Source: JACPLA01 sp035291905
GTDB taxonomy: Bacteria; Bacteroidota; Ignavibacteria; UBA10030
Length of the DNA: 28,913 nt
Direction: 5' to 3'
NCBI GenBank assembly: GCA_035291905.1
Contig: DATDRF010000150.1
Span: forward strand, 1-28,913
Shown here one piece after another: positions 8,590 through 15,180 of this stretch; positions within the stretch are counted from its first letter, which is position 1, and every line of letters starts with the position of its first letter. The notes below the pieces were generated by a model. The model was not told where the DNA came from. It ran no database searches and was given only the letters and a program-made list of their open reading frames with translations. Made by a program: the position numbers and the translations under genes.

Positions 8590-8732
8590 GGCTAACGTCC
8601 GGCGGCACTACGCTGTGCGCAACGAATGAAGTGCAACGGAATGGTTGCGCATAGAGCGAATACAATAATTGCTTCCACAGCTTTGTGTTTGCTATTATAA
8701 ATGAATGAGCGTCGTAGTGCCGCCTGTTAGCT
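8590..8732 (-). repeat. attC-like site B (3' of the esterase cassette gene)
   Basis: Terminal boxes as read on plus: GGCTAAC (8590-8596) and GTTAGCT (8726-8732). The 12-bp outer stem GGCGGCACTACG (8601-8612) pairs perfectly with CGTAGTGCCGCC (8713-8724). The nested hairpin GCGCAAC (8617-8623)/GTTGCGC (8644-8650) encloses a 20-base loop matching site A at most positions. On the minus strand the recombination box is GTTAGCC. Confidence 0.8.
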
Positions 8733-8766
8733 CCCGTGCGAGCACCAACCAACTTGTGGTGAAATG

Positions 8767-9708
8767 TCACCGGCCATAGAGAACTCTGAATGCTCGCATT
8801 ATCGCCGTAGCCATACATGAGCGATGATCTTCGCCATCGAAAATCTGTAATGATACTTGAACGCCCGGACCGCTTTGTGATTTGAGCAGGTCTGACATTT
8901 TTCTTACGCCCGCTATGGTGGATGAATCCTCCAAACTTCCGACGCTGAGGAAGACCTTTGCCTTCAATCTCTTGGCAAATGCCGTGAAGTCGTTGGCACG
9001 CTTGAATATGATCTCATTGTCATACTCGACTGAGGGGCTACCGGCAAAAAAACGAAGAAATGTTTCAGGGTGGGTAAACAACGCGTAGAGAGCAAATAAT
9101 CCTCCGTATGAGTACCCGGCAAGCCCACGGTCAGAGCGGGAAACTCGATAGTTGGCTTCGATAAACGGAATAAGCTCAAGAATTATAAAGTCCAGGAACT
9201 TCGAGGCACCGCCCGATCTGGCTTCAAATTTCCGATGGCTCATCTTGGCAAGGAGAGTATTCCAATAGTTATCGGTGCTCGTGTCGTGTGTGGGTGTCAG
9301 ATCTCTGGTTCTCCATGCTGCCCATTCAGACATGTCCTTGATAGGATATCCTATCCCGACAACAATGATCTCGGGGAGCTTTCCTTTCGGGAATGTCAAA
9401 ACAGTTGAGATGTTTGCTACCATGGGAAAGGCTCGATTCGCATCGGTGACGTAGAGTACCGGGTAGATAGTTGCGCTGTCGGCATAATAATTGGATGGCA
9501 GCTGAACATAAATGTTGAATTCCTGTTCCACGATCTGTGAGCGAATGGTTGTCAACTCTGTGTTGGGAATTGTCACCTCTCGCAAGTTCGAGGGTACTGG
9601 AGTTGTCCGTTCGGTCCTCTGAGCGCTGACCTCAAACCATATCCCGAATACGACTAGAAGCGTGAAATATCCATGCCTGACCACTTGTTCATAAGTATAT
9701 CTATCCAT
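8767..9708 (-). CDS. Esterase D/IroE-like alpha/beta hydrolase, exported (cassette gene)
   Basis: 313 residues. Signal peptide near residues 13-28 (YFTLLVVFGIWFEVSAQ). The putative-esterase (PF00756) pattern is visible: YPVLYVTDANRAF, VVGIGYP, RTRDLTPT, FLDFIILELIPFIEANYRV, the nucleophile elbow LAGYSYGGLFALYALF, and the histidine region DGEDHRSC. Relatives include siderophore esterases (IroE, BesA) and uncharacterised secreted carboxylesterases, so the substrate is open. The ATG at 9708 was chosen for GGGGAG 7 bases upstream and for the signal peptide; an in-frame ATG at 9741 touches the attC site C boundary and adds 11 residues. The stop lies 34 bases from site B. Confidence 0.88.
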   Translation of the reverse strand: MDRYTYEQVVRHGYFTLLVVFGIWFEVSAQRTERTTPVPSNLREVTIPNTELTTIRSQIVEQEFNIYVQLPSNYYADSATIYPVLYVTDANRAFPMVANISTVLTFPKGKLPEIIVVGIGYPIKDMSEWAAWRTRDLTPTHDTSTDNYWNTLLAKMSHRKFEARSGGASKFLDFIILELIPFIEANYRVSRSDRGLAGYSYGGLFALYALFTHPETFLRFFAGSPSVEYDNEIIFKRANDFTAFAKRLKAKVFLSVGSLEDSSTIAGVRKMSDLLKSQSGPGVQVSLQIFDGEDHRSCMATAIMRAFRVLYGR

Positions 9709-9744
9709 TGTGTGGCTCCCCGAGGTTATTTGTGCGAGCATGGT

Positions 9745-9891
9745 AGCTAACGTCATGCAAAAGCACGCCGTGCCCGCCGCATGGAGTGGAACGGAATAAG
9801 GCGGGCATGGAGCGCACACTATAATTCTTTTTCATCGAATTCTCTTCAGCAATTACCAACGAAGTGCGCGTCGTGCTTTTGCCTGTTATGC
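9745..9891 (-). repeat. attC-like site C (3' of the GYD cassette gene)
   Basis: Terminal boxes as read on plus: AGCTAAC (9745-9751) and GTTATGC (9885-9891). The outer stem GCAAAAGCACG (9757-9767) pairs perfectly with CGTGCTTTTGC (9872-9882). The nested hairpin GCCCGCC (9772-9778)/GGCGGGC (9800-9806) encloses a 21-base loop with the same ATGGAGTGNAACGGAAT core as sites A and B. On the minus strand the recombination box is GTTAGCT. Confidence 0.8.
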
Positions 9892-9956
9892 GCAGTGCCC
9901 CACATTTTGGATTGACCGCAGCACGATGGCCGCAGGCATAGGACGTTGCCGCTTGA

Positions 9957-10466
9957 CTACTCTCCGGGTGGCCGGTAGGCGACCTTCTGCGCACGGCGAA
10001 GGGCCTCGAGGGTCTCCTCGACTGTGAGCAGCGGCGTTGTCTCAAATTTCGACAACGCACCACCACCGGTGATCGCGATCCCGACTGCAGCCATCGAGAC
10101 ATTGTCAGGCGCTTCCTAGAGACAATAGCCATCGTATGAGCCGAACGCGTACCAGAAGCCGTGCAGTTTCCCGCCAACTGACTCGATGTACTTACGTGCA
10201 GCCACTCGGCGGTCTTCAGGGTTCTTCATCAATCGAGCCCAGGTTTCCGGCGTATAGCTGAACTGTGTCAAATAGAAAGCCATGGTTAAATTCTCCTTTG
10301 TAGTGGGTTGGTGTTGGGTACTTGTTTCCTGTGATTGTACTTGTTGTTGGGCAGCTTGTTCCTGGGGTTGCTGCTTCTCTTGTTGGCATGATTCGGCACC
10401 AATGAGAATACACAAGACAGTAGCTAGCCACCATCGACTCAACAAGACGTGTGGTATGCGGATCAC
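9957..10466 (-). pseudogene. GYD-domain lipoprotein gene interrupted by an in-frame amber codon (cassette gene)
   Basis: A GTG at 10466 with AAAGGAG 7 bases upstream opens a signal segment (LATVLCILIGAESC, a weak lipobox ending in Cys) and a Gln-rich linker. A complete GYD-type domain follows, starting AFYLTQFSYTPETWARLMKN. A TAG at 10116-10118 stops the frame after FGSYDGYCL. The same frame then continues EAPDNVSMAAVGIAITGGGA, KFETTPLLTVEETLEALRRA and ends PPGE at the TAG of 9957-9959, exactly the second half of the family. The gene is therefore full length apart from one stop codon. A second ribosome-binding site (AAGGAG) precedes an in-frame ATG at 10283, where the cytosolic GYD family usually begins, so the exported N-terminus may be an added module. 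GYD-domain function is poorly known. Loss by point mutation is likely; amber readthrough or recoding is the alternative. Confidence 0.8.
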
Positions 10467-10518
10467 AGAGACTCTCCTTTCTGTGATACTAAATTGGTAA
10501 TTGAGCACAGGGCATTGC

Positions 10519-10544
10519 GCATAACGTGTGCGGCAACAACGCAG
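10519..10544 (-). repeat. attC-like site D, half site at the right array edge
   Basis: Positions 10519-10544 match the left arm of site A (7500-7525) at 23 of 26 bases, including the box GCATAAC, but the partner arm and nested hairpin are absent to the right. On the minus strand this is the 3' half of an attC ending in GTTATGC, whose reverse complement equals the first box of site C, as expected for the start of the GYD cassette. Lacking its partner arm, it should not fold into an attC hairpin. Confidence 0.7.
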
Positions 10545-10700
10545 CTGTCGCGTCTTTATTCTTTTTCTTCTTCTAAGAGTTTCGGGCCTTTCTCTTCAAA
10601 TCGTCATAGCAACTCGATGGGCCTCATAGTTCGCTACTTTGTCGATTCATCAAAACGGGAAATGACGCGCTTGTATCTTCTCCGGTCTTTCATTCCCCCC

Positions 10701-10749
10701 AAAAACAAGCAAGCCTCCTTCGAGTGCCCAAGGCACTCTCCAGAGGCTT
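10701..10749 (-). terminator. Strong two-part hairpin terminator on the minus strand
   Basis: Read on the minus strand: AAGCCTC, internal loop TGGA, GAGTGCC, loop TTG, GGCACTC, internal loop GAAG, GAGGCTT (10749 down to 10711), followed by GCTTGTTTTT (10710-10701). Both 7-bp stems are perfect. It would stop transcripts coming from ccmF/DUF3052 before they enter the cassette array. The rest of 10545-10847 holds no gene I can support. Confidence 0.8.
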
Positions 10750-10847
10750 CTTCAAAATTGCTCACAATGTGCGGCCCCACTCCCTGGGAAAGCTTCGAGT
10801 GAATCTATCTCATTTCTGTTTCTCTGTCAAGGCGAGGTGGGAGAAAC

Positions 10848-10986
10848 TTAATCACAGAGGTGGCCGGGAGGTTGCCTTTTTCGGGCAGGCCTCTGAATGC
10901 CGTAATGAATGGCAAGAAAGAATCCTACTGCAAGGGTCGCTTTGCGGTCCACAAGATTGAAACATCGGCTTTGTGCTGGCGTGGAT
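10848..10986 (-). pseudogene. Degenerate duplicate of the ccmF 3' end
   Basis: One minus-strand frame reads NLVDRKATLAVGFFLAIHYG then IQRPARKRQPPG, which aligns with the intact CcmF C-terminus NLVWMGTVTLVVGFFLTIVR then RVQEARQKEPTP. The nucleotides are also alignable, with shared blocks AAGCCGATG and TTCTTTCTT in the same order at 11520-11640. The rest of ccmF is not present here. DUF3052 lies between this remnant and the true ccmF end, so the arrangement looks like an old duplication or an insertion that left a copied edge. The left limit is set by a TAA at 10848; the right limit is where similarity fades. Confidence 0.65.
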
Positions 10987-11028
10987 GTCGCTGTCGAGGA
11001 TCTAAACTGCATTCCACCATCGGTGTTA

Positions 11029-11454
11029 TCACGGGCGATTCTGTTTTCTGTCTTTTACCCTGATGACGAGTTTCAATCCCGACCACACCTCATCAATTGA
11101 ACAGACCTTCACATCCACCAATCTATTTCTCAATGCGATGTCTCTTACGACATTTTCATTGAGGTCTGTTTTCACATTCGCTGATTTCTTCGGCCATGAA
11201 ATCCAGATCGCGCCGTTCTCTTCTATTTCTTCTCTTAATCCCCTCATGTCTTTCCCCAACTGAGAGGCGTTTGTCGTAAAATAATGTATGAGGTCCTTCT
11301 TCGTTTTGACGCCTTTGACAAGCCTGATGTCCGGCGGCATGTCTGTAAAGAGGTCATAATAGTGATCGGGTTGATTCACCAGTCTTAGCCTGGTGTTGCT
11401 CTTGATGCCAAGTTTCTTGGCTAGCGGCGTTCCCGAATATCCTGACGTTTTCAT
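11029..11454 (-). CDS. DUF3052 family protein
   Basis: 141 residues matching DUF3052 along the whole length: GYSGTPLAKKLGIK near the N-terminus, a central NGAIWISWPKKSANVKTDL block and the C-terminal LVDVKVCSIDEVWSGLKLVI block. The fold is thought to be methyltransferase-like or Rossmann-like, but no function is established and no catalytic residues are assigned. The ATG at 11454 begins the conserved domain; the frame stays open to 11568, but that part overlaps the end of ccmF and has no family signal. No clear Shine-Dalgarno. It lies 67 bases downstream of ccmF on the same strand and may be co-transcribed with the ccm genes; the terminator at 10701-10749 is the next stop signal. Confidence 0.8.
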   Translation of the reverse strand: MKTSGYSGTPLAKKLGIKSNTRLRLVNQPDHYYDLFTDMPPDIRLVKGVKTKKDLIHYFTTNASQLGKDMRGLREEIEENGAIWISWPKKSANVKTDLNENVVRDIALRNRLVDVKVCSIDEVWSGLKLVIRVKDRKQNRP

Positions 11455-11521
11455 TCGCGTTATCTCGCAGACATTGGGTTGGGGCCGATCCTGTGCGGCA
11501 TCGAGATCCCTTTCCCGAAGA

Positions 11522-13879
11522 TCAGGGTGTCGGCTCTTTTTGGCGGGCCTCCTGGACGCGACGCACAATTGTAAGAAAGAACCCTACGACGAGGGTGACG
11601 GTTCCCATCCATACAAGGTTGATCATCGGCTTGATGCTCGCTTCAACGACGAGCGTCTCCCCCTTTCGCGCGGCCAACAGATCATCAGGATGCTTCACTG
11701 AGAGCTGAACTTTCGACTTCGATGGGTCCTCTCGGTCGGGCAGAATGCGCGAAAGCGTGAACACGTACTCCCCACCCCCCTTCACGCCGTATAGAACAGG
11801 GACAGGCTCCATCCCCCCTTTCTCACCCTTGATGGAGACAATCAGCTTCTTTGCTTTTCCTTCTTTTTCCTCTTTCACCGACAACTCGGCGCTGATGGTG
11901 AAATCACGCCCTTCAACCATCGCCATTCGGTCTACATTGGTGAAATCGACAAACTCGACGTTGAGATCCCCAATCGCGGTCGCCTGGCCCTTTTGGATCT
12001 CAACTGACTCCTCCTTCGCTCCGGTCGGCTCTTCCAGCGAAAGCGGTGCGACGTAGATATCCTTGCTCAACAGGTTCATCAGGTCGGGATGCCTCATGAT
12101 CCCCTTCGTGAACTCACTGTAGTACATCACGGGAGCGACGGAATGCTGGCGGCCGTCTTTTTCAAGGTCAACACGAAATGCGTACTTCTCATTATCGATC
12201 GGAGCATAGCCGACGTAGGTCATCTTGTAGCCGAGGGCTTCAACCGGCTTGTTCCTTTCAAGCGAGATGGTCTCCTGCTCATCGTATCGCTCGCTCGTGA
12301 TGAATCCGAGACAGAGAAGAGCAATTCCGATATGAGCAATGGACCCGCCCACAAACTTCGGGTTGCCCGCGTAAATACCGTAGCCGACCTGAGCATTCGC
12401 AACAAGCGAAAAGACTGAGCAGAAGGCGAAGAGAAGGATCAAGACCTCTTCCGACGCAAAGATCGCCACCAAAATAGTGGAGACCGCTGAGATACCGAGG
12501 GAGGGCAACATTCCCCGAAGGACCGATCCCCCCGTGGAATGCTTCCACCAGAGGAGCTGGCCAAGTCCCGACAAGAATGCAATGGCAATTCCCAGCGGGA
12601 GATTCGTCTTCACATAGTACGACATCTCAACGGCCGAGGCTTTTCCTTTCATAATTGTAGTAATGATGGGAGACGAAGTACCGATCGTCACAAAGATGGC
12701 CACCGCCGCAAGTGCAAATGCTCCGAGGAAAAGGGCAAATTCGCGCGAGAAGAACGAGTGTTGGACCGGTATTTTCGGCATTTCCCGTGCACGGACAAAA
12801 AGAAGTCCGAATCCAATCCCTGCAAAAAAGATCATGCATCCCAACAGAAGCCAATAGACCCACATCCCGGGATCCACAAACGAGTGCACCGAAGTCTCGC
12901 CCAATACGCCGCTCCTCGTCAGAAACGTACTGTACAAGACTGCAAGAAACGTGAGAATACTCAGCGAGAAGTTCGTTTTTTGGTAAGCCCCGTTCTTACG
13001 CTGAACGAGTGTCGTATGGATCGTCGCAACGCACACGAGCCATGGAACAAGAGATGAGTTTTCGACCGGATCCCAACCCCAGAAGCCGCCCCAGCCGAGA
13101 GTCTCATAGGCCCAATAGCCGCCCAGAATGATTCCCGTACCGAGCACCATCGCGCCAAAGACCAGCCATGGGGTCGCGACTTTGATCCAGGTCGTATAAT
13201 CGCGCTTCAGAAGACCGGCGATTGCATGGGCATACGGCACCGCCATCGATGAGAATCCGATGAAGAGGATTTGAGGATGAATCACCATCCAGTAATTCTG
13301 GAGAAGCGGATTCAATCCCTTTCCTTCAACCGGGAATTGGGCCCAGATGTTCTTCACAGAATCGAGGATCACGGTATTCCCTTCGCCTGAGGGAATCGGG
13401 CCGGTATGAATAAGGTCGTTGGGGAATTTGTCCCAGATGAATTCAAACGGATTCTTCACGATCAGCATGAGAAGGAGGAACGAAAGAATGAGCGAATAGA
13501 TGCTCATCACTTCCGGTTCGTAGTCCTTCTTCATTGAATACTGCATCAGAAAAACGCCGATGAGCGACGTGTAAAGAGCCCACAGGGTGAAGCTCCCTTC
13601 CTGGCCGGCATAGAAGGTCGAAATCAGGAGGGGGAGAGAAAGAGTCGTCGAACTGTAGTTCCAGACGTAGGCGTACTGGAATTGATGGGTGAGAATCAGA
13701 TAGAGCAGGATGGCAGATGCGGAGAGAAGAGAAATGGTCGCGAGGTGAAAGCCGTTCCGGGCAAGCCCCAAAAGAAAGGGGTTCCCGGTTCTATACACCC
13801 GATAATACATGAAAGAACCTGCCAGTGCGGCGAGCAAGGCAAGTTTGATGAGAACGGCACCCACAATACCGATCGTCAT
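11522..13879 (-). CDS. ccmF: Cytochrome c heme lyase CcmF
   Basis: 785 residues, with many transmembrane helices. CcmF takes heme from holo-CcmE and attaches it to the CXXCH cysteines of apocytochrome c on the outer face of the membrane. The tryptophan-rich WWD motif WGGFWGWDPVENSSLVPWL lies at residues 263-281. Conserved histidines occur in MVIHPQILFIG (201) and PYAHAIAGL (218). The length is somewhat above the roughly 650 of proteobacterial CcmF because of a large soluble region (about residues 565-755) before the last helix. AAGGAGG precedes the ATG by 11 bases. The gene starts 16 bases after the ccmE stop. Confidence 0.96.
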   Translation of the reverse strand: MTIGIVGAVLIKLALLAALAGSFMYYRVYRTGNPFLLGLARNGFHLATISLLSASAILLYLILTHQFQYAYVWNYSSTTLSLPLLISTFYAGQEGSFTLWALYTSLIGVFLMQYSMKKDYEPEVMSIYSLILSFLLLMLIVKNPFEFIWDKFPNDLIHTGPIPSGEGNTVILDSVKNIWAQFPVEGKGLNPLLQNYWMVIHPQILFIGFSSMAVPYAHAIAGLLKRDYTTWIKVATPWLVFGAMVLGTGIILGGYWAYETLGWGGFWGWDPVENSSLVPWLVCVATIHTTLVQRKNGAYQKTNFSLSILTFLAVLYSTFLTRSGVLGETSVHSFVDPGMWVYWLLLGCMIFFAGIGFGLLFVRAREMPKIPVQHSFFSREFALFLGAFALAAVAIFVTIGTSSPIITTIMKGKASAVEMSYYVKTNLPLGIAIAFLSGLGQLLWWKHSTGGSVLRGMLPSLGISAVSTILVAIFASEEVLILLFAFCSVFSLVANAQVGYGIYAGNPKFVGGSIAHIGIALLCLGFITSERYDEQETISLERNKPVEALGYKMTYVGYAPIDNEKYAFRVDLEKDGRQHSVAPVMYYSEFTKGIMRHPDLMNLLSKDIYVAPLSLEEPTGAKEESVEIQKGQATAIGDLNVEFVDFTNVDRMAMVEGRDFTISAELSVKEEKEGKAKKLIVSIKGEKGGMEPVPVLYGVKGGGEYVFTLSRILPDREDPSKSKVQLSVKHPDDLLAARKGETLVVEASIKPMINLVWMGTVTLVVGFFLTIVRRVQEARQKEPTP

Positions 13880-13895
13880 TCGGAAATCGTCCTCC

Positions 13896-14285
13896 TTAGA
13901 GCGTCTTTTTTACGGCTTCGGCGTCTCCCTCATATTTCGACGGGCACTTTGTGAGCACCTCGTTCGCATGAAAATGATCACCGCTGATCGTCCCTTTTGC
14001 CACGACACTTGTTGCGAGCTCGAAGTTGTTGGGTTTGGCACCATCCAACACAACTTTCATCACCTTCTGGTTGTCATCCCTCATGTAGAAGGTGAACTGT
14101 GCTTTATCCGCATTAAAATCGCTCTCCATCTCCTTCATCCACTCCCCTTTTACCTGCACTTTTTTTCCGGTCTTCTCGGCTGTGGCAAAGTCGGCATATT
14201 CCACGTTCGATTCAAAGAAGTTCACGGCTCCCAGCACAAGGCCCACCACAATGACCGTCGCAGCAACAATTACCTTCCCGTTCAT
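13896..14285 (-). CDS. ccmE: Heme chaperone CcmE, CXXXY type
   Basis: 129 residues. One N-terminal membrane anchor (5-24) precedes the OB-fold domain. CcmE binds heme covalently after loading by CcmC/CcmAB and hands it to CcmF. The usual heme-binding histidine of HXXXY is replaced: the sequence here is C114-P-S-K-Y118, the CXXXY variant known from some archaea and delta-proteobacterial/Gram-positive lineages. Y118 is retained as the presumed axial ligand. It sits between ccmD and ccmF on the same strand. Confidence 0.94.
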   Translation of the reverse strand: MNGKVIVAATVIVVGLVLGAVNFFESNVEYADFATAEKTGKKVQVKGEWMKEMESDFNADKAQFTFYMRDDNQKVMKVVLDGAKPNNFELATSVVAKGTISGDHFHANEVLTKCPSKYEGDAEAVKKTL

Positions 14286-14291
14286 AATTTC

Positions 14292-14429
14292 CTATCCCTT
14301 CTTCATTGATTGTTCAAGTTGTTTTACTTTCCTGTCCAGCCTGAATAAGTAGAAAACGATTCCCACCCAGATGAGGAGGATAATCGTCATGACAATAAAC
14401 AGCTGGTTGTTCGCGAGAAAGTCGAACAT
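14292..14429 (-). CDS. ccmD: CcmD-like small membrane protein
   Basis: 45 residues: a short N-terminus (MFDFLANNQ), one transmembrane helix (about 10-29) and a charged, coiled C-terminal tail (FRLDRKVKQLEQSMKKG). This is the size and topology of CcmD-family proteins, which stabilise the CcmABC complex and help release holo-CcmE. The ATG follows the ccmC stop directly (TAAATG, 14432-14427), and GGAAGGGGA just upstream lies inside the ccmC end, so translation is probably coupled. Assignment rests on topology and position between ccmC and ccmE. Confidence 0.85.
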   Translation of the reverse strand: MFDFLANNQLFIVMTIILLIWVGIVFYLFRLDRKVKQLEQSMKKG

Positions 14430-15140
14430 TTATTCCCCTTCCTGTTGAAGTAGTCGGTGATAATCCAAACGCGCAATCCTCAAGCGAAGGTTGAAGAGCC
14501 AAACGTACAGAAGACTGAATCCGGCGAGCCCCGTATAAAAGAGCACCCGCATGTTCGCCGCCATCATCTTTCCTTCGAACAGAGGCCCGGATCCCTCATC
14601 CCCTTTTGCACCCGGATGAAGTCCGCTCACCATTCGCGGCATCACAAAGATAAAGAACGGGACGGTAAGCCCGGCGATGATCGAATAGACAGCGGAGAGC
14701 GCAGCCCTCTTCTCTTCCGATTCCACGGCGGATCTCAAAGCAAAATACGCACCGTAGATCAAGAGAAGCACGAAGATCGACGTTTGGCGGGGATCCCAGT
14801 TCCAAAATGAGCCCCAATTGAACTTCGCCCACAATGCTCCGGTCACGGTCGCCAGAATGCAGAACAGGAGTCCCAACCCTGCCGACGTCACGGATTTCAA
14901 ATCATCGTCGATGTTCTTCTTCCGGAGGTACTGAATGCCATAAAACGTCGAAACGAGGAAGGCGAGGACGGTCGTCCATGCCGTAGGAACGTGGAAGAAG
15001 ATATTGCGCGCCTTTTGTTCCAACCCGGGAATATTGGGAAACTCAAGCCAGCCGGCAGGTGAGGGAACAAGAGGGATCGCGAGCCCCGCAACCAGAACAA
15101 ACGAGATAAGCACAACAGATCCAAGCTTGACGTACTTCAT
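14430..15140 (-). CDS. ccmC: Heme-handling protein CcmC
   Basis: 236 residues with six hydrophobic segments. CcmC presents heme to CcmE at the outer face of the membrane. The WWD motif NWGSFWNWDPRQTSIFVLLL is at 108-127, and the two flanking heme-ligand histidines are H50 (FFHVPTAW) and H175 (SGLHPGAKG). The ATG at 15140 was chosen because it begins the first helix and has GAGGAG about 12 bases upstream; the longer frame to 15239 would overlap ccmB. Start to ccmB stop is 40 bases. Confidence 0.95.
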   Translation of the reverse strand: MKYVKLGSVVLISFVLVAGLAIPLVPSPAGWLEFPNIPGLEQKARNIFFHVPTAWTTVLAFLVSTFYGIQYLRKKNIDDDLKSVTSAGLGLLFCILATVTGALWAKFNWGSFWNWDPRQTSIFVLLLIYGAYFALRSAVESEEKRAALSAVYSIIAGLTVPFFIFVMPRMVSGLHPGAKGDEGSGPLFEGKMMAANMRVLFYTGLAGFSLLYVWLFNLRLRIARLDYHRLLQQEGE

Positions 15141-15180
15141 CGAATGACTCGACTCCTCGAAAAGTCCATGGTACTCGACA

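Larger units (their letters stand above)
6694..10544 (-). mobile_element. Integron gene-cassette array without integrase (CALIN), truncated at both ends
   Basis: Four functionally unrelated single-gene units, all on the minus strand, are separated by three full imperfect palindromes (7500-7622, 8590-8732, 9745-9891) and one half-palindrome (10519-10544). Each palindrome lies just 3' of a gene (29, 34 and 65 bases after the stops), as attC sites do. Terminal boxes on the minus strand are RYYYAAC-like (GCCTAAC, AGCTAAC, GCATAAC) and GTTRRRY-like (GTTATGC, GTTAGCC, GTTAGCT, GTTATGC). The leading box of each cassette is the reverse complement of the first box of its own attC: exact for two cassettes, one mismatch for the third. 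No tyrosine recombinase gene or attI site is visible, so an intI could only lie outside the window. The right-end site is half deleted and the left-end cassette has lost its attC. Confidence 0.8.

Noticed and set aside
7500..9891. Interpretation of the palindromes as MITEs, REP elements or a CRISPR
   Set aside because: No target-site duplications or regular spacers; unit ends vary with the cassette gene, follow the integron boundary rule, and occur once per gene at the 3' side.
10711..10749. Possible attenuator or riboswitch
   Set aside because: It is two perfect stems with a trailing T run and no leader peptide or gene immediately downstream; a simple terminator explains it.
11455..11568. 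N-terminal extension of the DUF3052 protein
   Set aside because: It overlaps the ccmF end, lies outside the conserved domain and is low-complexity in character.
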